Source: Undaria pinnatifida (Eukaryota; Sar; Phaeophyceae; Laminariales; Alariaceae). From it: a stretch of DNA of 64,000 nt. Shown piece by piece: positions 21,820 to 33,592 of the stretch (positions are counted from its first letter, which is position 1; every line of letters starts with the position of its first letter). Location of the stretch: positions 4,279,324 through 4,343,323 of the forward strand of contig JABAKD010000009.1 in NCBI GenBank assembly GCA_012845835.1, given 5' to 3'. The notes under the pieces are model-generated. The model worked only from the letters and a program-made list of their open reading frames with translations, was not told where the DNA came from and made no database searches. Position numbers and translations under genes: made by a program.

Positions 21820-22450
21820 CCCATTTAATATACTTCCACTACTTTCGCACTCCATCCCAGTAGCAACTCATATCCGAGGTAACATACCGGGCCCGTCTCC
21901 CCCCTCCCCACCGCCGTACTTGCTGCCTTCATTTTTATCGCGACATGAATTCAGCATTTTACTCCCTGAGCCTGGTCGACTCGCGTCCAATTGTGCCCAC
22001 CCACGGTGCTAGACGCACTCAACAGTTGATCCTTCTTTTCTGGCGTTGTTGCAAATATATTCAATATCTCACCACACACAGTGGGAATGGATCAAAAGGA
22101 CGAACGCTTGTAACCACTATTCTAAGCGTAACCACTATTTTGACCACAAGGGGGACCATTACATGCCATTCATGATGTTCGCACTACTCACGCGCCCCCC
22201 TACTACGGCACGTGCCTTAATTTTAACAGTGAGAAGAGGAATTCAGCATTTTCTTCTCTCATCGACTCGCGTTGAGCGGTTGTGCCTAACTACGCTGCTA
22301 GATGCTCTCGACAGACTGTATTAGTTGAATTTTTGTTTTTGCACTTTAGAAAGTATATTCAAAAATTCACCGTGGGAACCGAACTGAATGATCAACGCTA
22401 TTTACAGTAGCATACGAGGGTAACCAACAACAAACAACCGGGGCGACCGG
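21820..22450. repeat. Two diverged copies of an arm-2 segment (50890-51240)
   Basis: About 21820-22070 and 22190-22450 each resemble 50890-51240, sharing TTCAGCATTTT, TCGACTCGCGT, GCTGCTAG and ACCGGGGCG boxes. They are much more diverged than the two large arms, so they are older dispersed copies. Confidence 0.6.
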
Positions 22451-22660
22451 TTATATCGATCTATTCCGTTGTATATTATGACTTTCTATTGCTTGGGAGG
22501 GAGAGTAGCTAGCTGACATGTCTACCTCAGTATCCAACGCTATCTCATACCCACATGTCTTTGCTAATATACACATAAGACTATCCTCCCCTCCACTGTC
22601 TGGGTTCTACTGTGCGAATTCTCGGACGACTGAGGCATCAAATGGTCCAACGCCATTGAC
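22440..22660. repeat. Dispersed repeat, copy 1 (partner 28060-28300)
   Basis: Shares TTGTATATTAT, GGCTGACATGTCT-like, ACCCACATGT, CACTGTCTGGGTT and GCGAATTCTCGGACGACTG with 28060-28300 in the same orientation. About 210 bp, class unknown. Confidence 0.7.
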
Positions 22661-23230
22661 TTCTCCACACAACATCTCCTAGAAAACATAAATATATATC
22701 AAATCATTCCTTGAATATCAAATCATTCCTTGGTGCCATGTACTTTGGTCAGGAGTTTTTTGTCTCGGCCTAAGTATGCGATTCGCGGAACTGGATTTCT
22801 CGGTCGAATATAGCTTCGTTCGAGCGCCGCCTTTGGGGGGCGGCTCCAACGCCCCTCGCCCTACCGTGTCCGTTCCGCACATCGACGTGAACGCGGACGG
22901 GTGCCGACCGAGACGAGCGAGTGTCGAGGAGGAATTTTAGAAAAATTGTTGAATATTAATGGCTGCAACGGCTTCATGATTTACAAAATTGGCATCATTT
23001 CCAAACAGTACGTGATAATGTTTGGAATTTTGCGGTGGCATACTCTCGAGCGTTCGTTTCTTTGATGTACTTTTTTACTATTAATAGTTCGTTTGGGTTC
23101 TTGCCGCGCCTTTCCATTGTTTTTGTTTCTACTCGTTTTGCCAGCTGGAAATTTATATTTTTTTAGTGTGGGTTTACCTAAAACGTGACACTAACCATGG
23201 AATCATGACATATTCATGTATGTAACACAA

Positions 23231-24150
23231 TTTCGAGACAAAACCAAGCAGGTAATACCGTCTCTTCGGCCTTTGGCCCTGGCTTTAGCATGGCCGCTGA
23301 CACTCCAGGCAGCCTCTGCTGTAGGCATGAACGAGTGCGGTTGATTCGCAGCGAACTATCCCGCTGTGCTCGCTTCTATGTGGCCATTGTCCACGCCATT
23401 TCATGTCACCTCCCGTCTGTTTTGAGCTCGTCGTCGTGCCGTACAGGTACGAGGAAACCCGTACGCACCGGGTGAGAACAGCAGTATGTACGACGAGCAT
23501 GAACTCCAACTGACAACATTGGCAAACACACAACATCAGGTGCAGAAGCAGTAGCCGAAGGGCGAAACTTCTAGCACATACTGCAACAACCAGTAGCAAC
23601 CAGAGCCACAGCAGATAGCTCAAAGTGCAGCACGAGTGCAGTTGGCAAGTTTAGTCGTACACGCATCACTCTGTCTAATAGTCTAAATATAACAGAATCT
23701 CGAGACAAAACCAAGCAGGTAGAGCCGTCTCTTCGGCTTTGGCCCTGGTTTTAGCACGGCCGCTGACACTCCAGGCAGCCTCTGCTGTAGGCATGAACGA
23801 GTGCGGTTGATTCGCAGCGAACGATCCCGCTGTGCTCGCTTCTAAGTGGCCATTGTCCATGCCATTTCATGTCACCTCTCTTCTGTTTTGAGGTCCTCGT
23901 CGTGCCGTCGAGGTACGAGGAAACCCGTACGTACTGGGTGAGAAGAGCAGAATGTACGACGAGCATGAACGGTAACTGACAACGTTGGCAAGCACACAAC
24001 ATCAGGTAGGTGCTGCAGCAGTAGCCGAAGGGCGAAACTTCTAGCACATGCTGCAGCAACTAGTAGCAACCAGAACCACAGCAGATAGCTCAAAGTGCCG
24101 TACGAGTGCCGTTGGCAAGTTTAGTCGTGCACACATCACTCTGTCCAATA
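23231..24150. repeat. Tandem duplication of about 465 bp in arm 1
   Basis: Units at about 23231-23690 and 23698-24150 both start at CGAGACAAAACCAAGCAGGT and include GACACTCCAGGCAGCCTCTG. Arm 2 contains only a short part of one unit near 52510-52610. A 112-codon minus frame with a hydrophobic start is open in unit 1 and broken in unit 2; I do not recognise it. Confidence 0.8.
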
Positions 24151-24452
24151 TATAACAACCGTTTTATGTTCATATTGATGGAGAAAAAAATACCAGGTAT
24201 TACATTTTCTGTAAGAATGATACGTCGTGCGAGCGCACGTTTTGATTCTGGTGCCGTGAGACCATCGAGCACACCGCATGTTTTACCCAAACAAGAGCCA
24301 ACAAGAGGCAGCGCACAGGGGCCCCCAACACAGAGACACGTGACAACCACGGCCAGCTGTCGATCGCGTAATTCGCCGGCAGTCCGTGCCTCGGTGGGTG
24401 TATCGGAAGTCGTTCGTAGTACTGCTGTGGATCGTCGAAAAACCACGTGGCA

Positions 24453-25060
24453 TCATTCTGGTGGCAGACTCGCCAGTAGACCCCCCAAAATGTATTTACC
24501 TTTTCTTTTTCTTGGCCCCATACCCCCATTTCCTTTCCTTTCTCTTCTTTGTTTGTTTCTTTTTTCCAATTGACTTGCGTCTGTTGTGCGTATGCGTAGT
24601 GATGGATACCACGTGTAATATATATATGGGATAGTTTTCCTTGGTGGGCAAGCGGTATAGTCGGTTTTTCCAGGCGCGAGTAATGAGACGTTTGCACCGG
24701 TATGGATCTGGCACATCGTAGACTGACTCCCGATTTCACTTTTATATGTTTCTGGTGGTGGCATGAATTGCGTCAGCTGTGATTTATGCGTGTACCACCT
24801 TTGGTTTGTGCTTTTCCCTTAGGGTATTCCTCATCTCCAGAGTGACTGGAGCCTGTCCTGTAACCACGGACTCGATTATGCGAGTTAATGTGAGAACGAC
24901 AACAACAACAACTGAAATATTGCCTGTTTCTTGACCTCTCAGCTGCTTCCTGCAAATTTGGCCTTTCTGCCAAGACAATTTTGAACGTTTTCGCGATTTT
25001 TTCATCCTTTATGTCTAGTAAGTTGAACTTCCTGCTGCCGCTAATTTGCCGCCTGTGCAT
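24453..25060 (-). pseudogene. Possible gag/retropepsin remnant (arm 1)
   Basis: A minus-strand frame (25060 to 24773) with a helical, charged segment is followed in another frame by MCQIHTGANVSLLAP at about 24660-24710. The pattern (I/V)xTGAxVSLL is close to the retropepsin active site, with the catalytic Asp replaced by His. The order (gag-like helical region, then protease-like motif) is what a Ty3/gypsy element would show. There is no reverse transcriptase nearby. The call rests on one short motif and is tentative. Confidence 0.3.
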
Positions 25061-26250
25061 TAGTTGCGGAACGGTCCAGCCTTAGCTTTTCTTCGATTCG
25101 CACCATTTGGTTTGAACTTGACGAAGCTTCATCGGCTGAGATCTGAGCTTGGCTCATCAGCTCGACACCGCCCAGCACCCCATCGGAGCGCTATAGCTTA
25201 CAGCAACGAAGCGCCGTGCAGTGCCCTGCGATGCCCTGCGGCTCAGCTCAGCAGCGCACCGCTAGCTCAGCAGAGCGACGCGCTATGCTTTGCCGTGCTG
25301 TGCCGTCGCGGTCGTTCGTTATTCATGATATCTTAAGCTCCGCGTACGCTGATATTTAGGTATTTGTCGCGCATATTCTATACATATCGCGTCAACCATC
25401 GTAATATCATACAATATGGGGGAGGGAATGTAATCTCTATGCAAAGATCCTGTTTTGATAATCAATTGCCAGCCGGCCGCCCTCGTGGTCTATTAAAAAT
25501 AGTGGTTTTACCCTCGAATTCTACTAACGTTTGGTTGTCCTTAAGTTCGACACCCACCACGACAAGATTTGACAATATTTTCAAAAATGCAACAAAAAAA
25601 ATAACAGGGATCAACTGCTGAGAGCGCCTAGCAGCGTGGGTTGGTTCGACGCGAGTCGACGAGGGAAAAAGAAGCTGGATTCTCCTCGCGGTAAAAATGA
25701 AAGCACGTGGCGAAGTGGGGAGGGAGGAGGAGGGCCCGCTATTGACCCCGGATCTCAGTTACTGCTGGGAGGGAGCGCGAGAGTGGTGCGGGGATAATAA
25801 ATTGGATGAAGAAAAAAAATGTTGCAAAGGTACATTATTATTACTACCAGTAAATAATATGTCAGTCTCTAGGAAATACGCACGGCACTATCAGCAGTCG
25901 TCATGGTACAGACTCTCCGGATATTATGCATTGATGGGACGCGTCCAATTTCGACAACGTGAAAGCCCCCACGAAGAAAAGACAGCAGACACACATATTC
26001 CGCCTTCCCGAGGAAAAACAAAAAAGAAGCGCTACGCAAACCTCCTGTACGAGCAAAGCCACCCCCGCACCAATTTTAGACAACGCCGCCTCAACGAGAG
26101 ATCGCCTTCCTCTTCTACGTTTTCCTCCTCGCCCGCGACCACGCAGACCAATCAATGCGACAGCCTTCACGTAACAAACAAAGCAATCTTTTCCAAAAAC
26201 CTCGCCGGCTGACATGTCCTCATGTCGACGTTTGATGCAAACCCACTTTG

Positions 26251-26525
26251 GACCCAGGCTACGTACGTTAGGGGGGTCCCCTGTTTTGGGCTTTTTATTT
26301 CAGTGGCAAGGGGTCACTCGCGCGAGTAACCCCTTAGTTACTATGCAATCTTTCGTTTTCTTTATGTTCTACATTGACGAAATCAATCCGCAATGCAAAG
26401 GTGATCTAAGCTGCGGCAAATCAAGTTCCTAGACCATCTTCATCCGTAGGGTACAGAGCTACTCGTGCGAGTGGCTCAAATACATCAGTGAAAATGGGCG
26501 TACCCCCCCTACCGTAGCCTTGGTC
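26251..26525. mobile_element. MITE, copy 1, with 4-bp target-site duplication TTTG
   Basis: The 275-bp element starts GACCCAGGCTACG and ends CGTAGCCTTGGTC, inverted relatives of each other; the TIR extends imperfectly about 35 bp. TTTG at 26247-26250 and at 26526-26529 flanks it. Internal palindromes include ACTCGCGCGAGT. The matching position in arm 2 (about 50443-50449) lacks the element, an empty site. It has no coding capacity. Confidence 0.9.
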
Positions 26526-26914
26526 TTTGCATCCTGTCGACTTCGAACCTCCATTGCCACGGGGACAGCAGTGCAGTCTCTTCATTAATGCCAAGTCCTC
26601 TTTTGTTTCGCCTAGAGGCGACGCAGGTTCTCAATAATGCTATTTTTGGTATTTTTATTTGATAGACGCCAACCTTTACTTGACGGCGCATTTTACATAA
26701 TTTGTTTCGCCTATCCTTGCCTTCTGTGTTGTATAATATTACGTTTTTTTCTCGTGTCAAAGCATGACTTTCATAATCCCATGTTCGTATTTAACTCTTG
26801 GCATTACTTTAAAGTTCAATAGATGCCAAATTGGACAGCTACACCTTAAGTTGTCCAAGTGCTGCCCTGCCCTACCCGAAGCATTCGCCGGCGCCCATGC
26901 GGAGCCCTTGTATA

Positions 26915-27545
26915 CTATAAAAATTAAGATACACTCCAGCTGTGAGATCGAATATTATGTTCAAACTCATATTTGCAAGCTGTGTGTGATACCCCGATCG
27001 CGCGTGTTACGGGTTGTGTGCTCTCGCTAAGGATATAGGTCGGCGACCCCCCTTGCAACTAACGTGTAGCTATCAGGGTCAACAGGGTAATGTTAGGCAG
27101 TCTGTGCGCGTAAACTATAAAACCCGTTTCCGAGGGGGACGGAATCTGACAGCTGTGGAAGGAAATGCATCACTTTATCAACTGAATGCTTTAAGTCGAA
27201 TATCCGGTGAAGGGTGGGCAGGGTATTTATGGCCGTGGCGGCCTGATTTTGATCGAAAGAGGGGCGGGAGGGGGGGAGGGGGTGGAGGGGACGGGGGGGG
27301 CAGGTCAATTTGTGCGTGGAAACTATAAATCCTTCTTGTGGGGGAGGGGGGGTGGGTGTGGCGGGGGGGGGGGGGGGGGGTGGGGGGGAGGGCTTTAAGT
27401 CGGACAGATGTAGGGGTTTGCTATACGCGTGTTGCTAGGTCTAGGCGATGGTGCGGGTGGTGAGGAAGGAGGGGACGTTGGGGGCGGGGGGGGGTTGGAA
27501 TTGCAGCAGCGGCATGGAAGGCTCTAAAACATATACCGTGATATA
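26915..27545 (+). repeat. R1 repeat, copy 4
   Basis: Starts AAGATACACTCCAGCTGTGA directly after arm 1, continues through the standard leader and becomes G-rich from about 27250. The last box is GGCATGGAAGGCTCTAAAAC near 27510. Confidence 0.85.
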
Positions 27546-27615
27546 AACCCTCACATGCCAATGAATAAAAGAAAAGAAAATGAGTACCTATACTTGTTTT
27601 ATTATTTTTATTATT

Positions 27616-27690
27616 TATTTTTTTTTATCCTCCGGCGGATGGGGGAAAAAAAAGCTTTAGCTCACCACACTTCCACATATTTTCATACAG
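27616..27690 (-). mobile_element. 5'-truncated retroposon-like 3' end (partner 31008-31081)
   Basis: On minus it reads GTATGAAAATATGTGG, then GTGTGGTGAGCTAAAGC, and ends in CATCCGCCGGAGGAT followed by an A-run. The same 3' end with an A-run occurs on plus at 31008-31081. A shared 3' end with poly(A) and different 5' extents is typical of LINE- or SINE-type retroposition. Confidence 0.55.
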
Positions 27691-27732
27691 TTTGTAAATA
27701 TACGTAGTTTTACGAGAATAGCACCTACATCC

Positions 27733-28010
27733 TCATAATATCTGCATCCCCTCACCATCCAAATAAAAAGGGTGGGTGGGCGGGATAAATCGCGAATTGT
27801 CTGGTCCTCCAGTGAGCGACCGGTGTCTAGCAGCAAATAACAACTCTGTCTGTTCGCGTGTTCTACCAGTCTGCCAGCCCCGTCTCGTGCGGTATCCACT
27901 TGGTATCTCCGCAAGGGCGACCAATCAAACAATGCCAGCTGCTGCTGTCAAAGTGAAAGCTACGTACGTACTCCGTCAAACAAACAACGAACCATAACGC
28001 CGGAATAGCC
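27733..28010 (-). pseudogene. Unrecognised repeated coding segment, copy 1
   Basis: The minus-strand translation contains LVEHANRQSCYLLLDTGRSL, matching LVEHANRQSCCLQLDSGRSL in the copy at 34007-34360. Flanking bases (GCCAGCTGCTGCTGTC and GTACGTACGTACTCCG) are also shared. Frame-preserving differences suggest a coding ancestor. Family not recognised; this copy diverges after the GRSL segment. Confidence 0.4.
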
Positions 28011-28059
28011 CTTTAATGCAAAGAATATATACATCTTGTCGGTTGTCAATTCCTAATAT

Positions 28060-28300
28060 AGTTTCTCTTTGTTATATATATATCTTTCAAATTGCATTGT
28101 ATATTATCATTTTCTGTGGCTTGGGATGGAGAGCAGCTGGCTGACATGTCTCCCACACTATCTCACTCCGCCGCATACCCACATGTTATTGCCTATTAAC
28201 ACGTTTCTTTCCCTGCACTGTCTGGGTTTTGCGATGCGAATTCTCGGACGACTGCGACACACCGAATGGCCCAACACCATTAACCCGATGGATATATTGA
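28060..28300. repeat. Dispersed repeat, copy 2 (partner 22440-22660)
   Basis: Same boxes as 22440-22660, including GGCTGACATGTCTC and GCGAATTCTCGGACGACTG. Confidence 0.7.
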
Positions 28301-28401
28301 ATCGAAGCTAGCTTTTTCGAAATGAATCCGGCTTGATTGTCCTCTGACGCACGACACCAAGCAGCGAAATCAATCTAAGCCTACACTTGGCCTCCTCGGA
28401 C

Positions 28402-29976
28402 TCACATGGTCGAAGATACCGGTCCTGTGCGGTTAACCCACGAAAAGTGCACCATAATAACCGGAACCCGACGCGGATATTCTATCAAACTAACTCGCAT
28501 CTGATCGACGGAGGTACTGGTGCCTAAACCTCCCGTACAAAGATCTACACCCGCTTGCCGCGAGTTCTGCTCCAGGTTGAGAAAACGACGATAATCTCGA
28601 CTGTCCAAGCTACACGTCATCCGGTGGAACCCGAGCTCGTTCGTTCGACAAAGTTGGCCCCGCCAGCTGACGGGACCCTCATCCCATTTCGTCGTCAACC
28701 TTGGACAAATTGGCGGATCTTCACCTTTTCCTCTCCGTCTCCGTCTCCCGAAGCTGAAGCGCTCGGTACCGTGCGAACACCAGATTTGGGTTTGTTGCGT
28801 GCGTCCCCAATGGCGCCTCCTCATGCATTCATTCTTTTCCCTAGATTTGTCGGCCAGATCGTGGCGGTACTTGCACGGATATCCATTTCGCTTGAACCGG
28901 CATCCCGCCAGGGAGGCCCGACCGAAGCACGGAAGCTGAGCGCAATCTTAGTCCTTGCGCGCTCGTTTGACCCCACGCCTTTATTTTTCACGAGGTGCAA
29001 CCGATTTCTTTTGAACGTCGACGTGCTCTAGCCCACCACCGTCAATAGAGGAGCGAAACTTTGCCCTGACGGGAACCATCGCTTCTTGCATATCGTGGAT
29101 CCCCGGCGGCTCGTGCCAGTTAGACTTAGAATAGTTAGCTGCGTCGAGAATCCGCGGTCGACCAATCCTCTGGATCTTTGTTGATGAAGCGGGCTGTTCT
29201 CATCTTGTCGACCGTCATTTGAATCGCTTGGGGTTTTGCTTCGCCGTGTGACTTCACCATGACGACACCGTCCTGGAATGCCGCGCGTAGCTTCTCCACC
29301 CGCGTCTTTCCCCCAACTGAAGTAATGTCCGATGACGAGAAGCAACCCCTTCGACCAGAATGGCGAACTGCTTTTCAATGCGATGGTGCCAACAGTGCCC
29401 AGTTCCGCCTCACGCGGCATAAATCGGTGACATCATGCCTCGCTGAAGAGTTGACCTGTTCCACTGACGCAAAATATGCCAAGGCTGTGTTCTTGCATAC
29501 TGCTTGCATCTGGACCATCGACGATTCACACTCCTTTGCCTTCTCACGACAAAATATCCAAAACGCCCGAAGGTTGTGGATCTTCCAACCTGTGATCCTC
29601 TCCTTCAGCCACAACTTGTTGACATGCTGCCGCGAGCATAAGCCGCACCGATATTTGGGCCCTGGTTACTGTTCGGCTAGTCAGCGTCTTGGTTGTCTCG
29701 ATGTCATCCAGCGCATTCTGGAGGTGCCCTAGCACGTCCTCAATCTTTTGGAATTGCCCCCCGTTCTCGGCGGTAGCACCCTCAATCTTTTCGAGCCGCG
29801 CCCCCGTTCACGACCGCATCGGCCTCCATCGCATGAAGCCGGTCGTTAACCGCCTTGCGGTGCACAGTGTATTCAGCTTGACGCACTGAACGTTTGCCCG
29901 CGTTGCTGCTAGCACCACGGGATCGGCTGTTCGCACCACTCAGCTTGCCGCTCATCGTAGTCGTCTCTGACCACAC
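28402..29976 (-). pseudogene. Broken gag-like reading frame
   Basis: A set of minus-strand frames reads in order from 29976. First is a basic N-terminus with a coiled-coil-like helix (KAVNDRLHAMEADAVVNG; FQKIEDVLGHLQNALDDIET). Then come helical segments around 29375-29614, MVKSHGEAKPQAIQMTVDKM and RFINKDPEDW near 29200, and a Cys/His knuckle-like CRFKRNGYPCKYRHD near 28860. It ends in an open 140-codon frame (28824-28402). At least three frame changes or stops interrupt it. Helix, spacer and zinc-knuckle-like segment in that order suggest a retrotransposon Gag, but no polymerase follows. Not assigned to a family. Confidence 0.4.
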
Positions 29977-30594
29977 CGTGTCTTTGAGTCGAAATCAATC
30001 CTCTATATGAGGAACAAATCAACCCGCGAACGTGATACTAGGTCAGCATTCATAGTGAGTGCAAGTTGTAAAAGGCCGGCCATAACTTTACAGGCGGCCA
30101 CAACTTCGCCTGTGGAACCAGGGTCGCTTGCCATCACTTCATATGCGGAAAATAACGTATTTTTTGCTCATTTTTGCTCGAGCAGCCAGCATGGGCACAC
30201 ACGTATATCATATTTTTGTATGTACTCCTTTGGTCATCAGGCGAGTTGCTGTGTGGTTACCACTGCCTTGTTGCGAACTGGTGTTTCAGCGAGGAAGTCA
30301 GTCAATTCGATTCAGATTTTTAAATGTTTTGTCACCCCATCACAACCACGGAAGGGGTGTCCGCAAAACATATTATATTCCCTGTCTGACAACCACTATC
30401 ACCAACACAAGGCAAATCACATCGAGAAATGCAATCGTACTGCATTTCCATCGTCGTCGTTGCCACGACGACGACATCACGTGTATTCATGTACCTGCTC
30501 CGGTGCAATACTGGCGGAGATTAATTGATCGTTTTTTTTTTTCACGTATGTATGCCATTTTTGTTTTGATAATGTTGTTCAGTTAGGAAACAGT

Positions 30595-31081
30595 GTGAAA
30601 ATTTTAATCTGCGCCCCATCGCGGACGCGTGAGAGGTACCAGCAAGATTATCCAGTAACACCGAGGACCAACGCCCGAATGGGTAGGGTGGACCGTAACT
30701 GGACCAAGTCCGGCGGAAGGCCATCTCCCATGGCCAGGGGTTTTGTTAGTGAGTGAGCTTGCGCAAGCCCCACACTACCCGGAAAGATGACATTCCGGGT
30801 GGCTATCTCAACCGAACGTGACCCTCAGGGTACAGGCCGGGTCGACATACACACACATCCGTATACAACGGCAGCTTGCGCTGCCGGGGTTGGAGCGAAG
30901 ACCACTGATGGGGACTGCTTACGCTATACCTACAATGGGACCCGAAGGGTGCGCCAGCTAGCGTTGGGCTGTGAAAGCAACCGAGTTGAATCGACACACG
31001 ACGCGTATGAAAATACGCGAAAGTGTGGTGAGCTAAAGCTTAATTTTTCCCCATCCGCCGGAGGATATCAAAAAAAAAAAA
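30595..31081 (+). mobile_element. Retroposon-like element with hairpins and poly(A) end
   Basis: Ends CATCCGCCGGAGGATATC followed by twelve A (31070-31081); the end ATCCGCCGGAGGAT is nearly self-complementary. Upstream are compact hairpins: GAGCTTGCGCAAGC, GGCAGCTTGCGCTGCC, and ACCCGGAA...TTCCGGGT around 30770-30800. A truncated copy of the 3' end lies on minus at 27616-27690. It may be a SINE or the tail of a LINE. The 5' limit is a guess; 30600-30660 has a weak direct relative at 31650-31710. Confidence 0.5.
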
Positions 31082-31349
31082 GACACGGACAGCTATTTAA
31101 ATCCAGCATATGCGTACTGCTTTTGAGCAGACAAGATAATGTGATCACTTTGAAACATTGTGGTGACCAGCCGGAATAAACAGTTTCACTATAATACCCA
31201 GTCGAAATTTAGCGATGTAAGATTTTGTCGTATTGCCGCGATCTGTGAATTCACTTATTCAAGTTTTTTTTCATCCAACACGACGCAATTTCTGCCCTTG
31301 CGGTTGACTATCTCTACACGTATCCACGCTGAAGACCTCTCGAGCGTTA

Positions 31350-31625
31350 GGCTGTGAAGATTGTCTGTCACACAACCATGCGGGTGGGAAGTAATTCTTT
31401 CATATTGCCACATTATGTACTTGTGCTCGCGCAAAAGATCCCTCGAGACAATCGTTTTGCTGTGAAGTTTATCTCTCACCCAGCAGTCCGCATGGGGCAT
31501 CACCCTTTCTTTCATTATGCCGCATATCATTCTCGTGCACATATGATCGTTTATCTGTGAAGATTATTTCTTGCTCAGCAGTCCGCATGGGGAACCACTT
31601 GTTCATTATGCCACATAATATACAT
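31350..31625. repeat. Three tandem units of about 100 bp
   Basis: Each unit has GCTGTGAAGATT, CTCAGCAGTCCGCATGGG and TTCATTATGCCACATAAT variants, starting near 31351, 31457 and 31554. Confidence 0.75.
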
Positions 31626-31997
31626 CGTGCGCGTACACGTCGATCTGAAATAATAATCTGCACCCCACCGCCAAAGCGCGATGGGTGCCAGCAAGATTTT
31701 ATTCAGTTTCTCTGGATGAGCGAAGACTTACACGTGCAATGTTTTTGCGACGCCTTGCGGCAACGTATGAACTCCACTGCAATAATAGGTAAAGTATGAC
31801 ATCACGACTCACCCAACAGCAGCGTAATATCACGACGCACCAAACATCTGTAACATGGAGCGGATTTTGTGGTCAACTTACAGAATACATGAATTTGTCC
31901 GCGCCCAACGTCACGTGAATCCATCTTCAGTTGCTACACAAACCACCTGCTGCTGAGCCTTTTATAATTATTTTGACTGCAACATGTGATCGAATGG

Positions 31998-32150
31998 CGG
32001 AAACATCGCTGACGTTTCAACCAACAGCAATCCAACACGTTTGTCTGCGGGTCCTTGTGTTCAAACACACCATGTACGTTTTAACCAACAGCAATCCAAC
32101 GCATTTTTCTGCCGGTCTTTGTGGTAAAACACACTATGCACGATATATAA
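31998..32150. repeat. Tandem duplication of about 68 bp
   Basis: Two units share ACCAACAGCAATCCAAC and GTCTTTGTG...AAACACAC. Confidence 0.75.
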
Positions 32151-32219
32151 CCCCTCTTGTTCAAACCATCCACTTAAAATCAACAACTAACAGAGTAGTA
32201 AACCCCACCAGCCAGCTGA

Positions 32220-33592
32220 TATCATCTTTTCAACCTTTTAGACATCCATGCCGTAGCTCCAACTCATCTCCGCCCTCCTCGCCCCCCCGCCCGCCCCCCC
32301 TTTTGTTCGCCGCCCAGTTCGTTCAAATGCCCCACGAACAAACGAAATCGGCCAGAGTAATAAACACTTCTACGAAATTGATATCACGTCATTATCTTTC
32401 TAGCCATCCATGGCGTAGCTTTCATATATCCCTCGTCCCCCCCTCCAACGCCCCCTCCTTCCCCACATCCCGCACGATCGCCTAGACCAAGAACCGCGTG
32501 TATAGAAAGCCCTAACATATATGATTAATACGCGCGATTGGATTATCACACACAATGTGGCCAATATGAGGTCCGACTAAATCCTTGACCTAATAGCTGC
32601 GTTACCCGCCTTACGCCGCTACTCCTCACTGCTGCTGCTGCTACTGCTGCTTCTGTCGAGTGCCAAGTGACATGCCGGCGTAAATTGTAAGGATCGTTTG
32701 AATATTATACTAGTACAAAAACGGTCCTTATGTTTATTTCAGATTGGTGTGCTTCCTACGCATACAGTTCCCTATTTTGCACAGAGCACCATGCTATGAT
32801 CCTGCCGCCCAGCAGCAGCCCAGCCCAATAGCCGGAGTGTAGTTCAACATAACATGCGGCCTAAACCTCTTGACCCCCTCCCCCACCCCACCCCCCTTGT
32901 TTTTCCTCGCTCTCTCATGCTCAAACGCCTCACCTAATATCGAAATCCGCCAGAGTAATACACACTACTACGCCCTGGATATCACCTCATTATCGTTTTC
33001 GAGCAGTCCATGCCGCTGCCGCAATTCCCACACACACCCCGCCCGCAACGCCCCCTCCTTCCCCACCACCTGCACCATCGACTAGACCTAGCACCACGGG
33101 TATAGCAAACCCTAACATCTATGCGAACTAAAGACTCCCCCCCCCGCCTCAACATCCCCCGCCCCCTCCCCCACAAGAAGGATTTATAGTTTCCACGGAC
33201 AAATTGAGCTGCCCCACCGGTCAATCCCCCCCTTCCTCTCCTCCCGCGGATCTTTTGACCAAATTCAGGCCCCCACGTCTTTAAAAACTCCGCACACCCC
33301 TCACCGGTTATTCGACATAGAGGATTCACTTGATAAACTGATGCATTTCCTTTCACAGCTGTTTGATTTTGTGCCTCTCAGAAACGGGTTTCATGGTTTC
33401 CGCGCACAGACTGACTGACATCACCCTGTTCACCCTGATAGCTACACTGTTGTTGCAAGGGGAGTCGCCAACCTATATCGTAAATGAGGACACACAACCC
33501 GTGATACGGGCGATCGGAGTATCACACACAGCTTGCAAAGATGAGTTTCGACACAATATTCGATCTCACAGCTGGAGTGTATTTTTTTATTT
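32220..33592 (-). repeat. R1 repeat, copy 5 (minus)
   Basis: The complement of the R1 5' end (AGCTGGAGTGTATT) lies at about 33571-33584. The leader runs leftwards to about 33300, followed by C-rich modules and two degenerate 300-bp units (boxes near 32460, 32870 and 33060). An insertion without R1 similarity occupies roughly 32600-32850. Confidence 0.8.

Larger units (their letters stand above)
22688..26914. repeat. Large inverted duplication, arm 1 (partner 50047-53188)
   Basis: Matches the reverse complement of 50047-53188 from ATATATCAAATCATTCCTTG to GGCGCCCATGCGGAG. The arm is longer because of a 0.46-kb tandem duplication (23231-24150) and a MITE (26251-26525). The two arms may be independent insertions of one 3.1-kb element, perhaps retroviral-like, or one inverted segmental duplication. 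No LTRs are evident. Confidence 0.85.

Noticed and set aside
30595-31081. tRNA gene
   Set aside because: Hairpins are present, but no cloverleaf with a T-loop GTTCRANNC and acceptor stem could be assembled.
31350-31625. Possible CRISPR array
   Set aside because: Three diverged units of about 100 bp, with no short identical repeats or unique spacers; the genome is eukaryotic.
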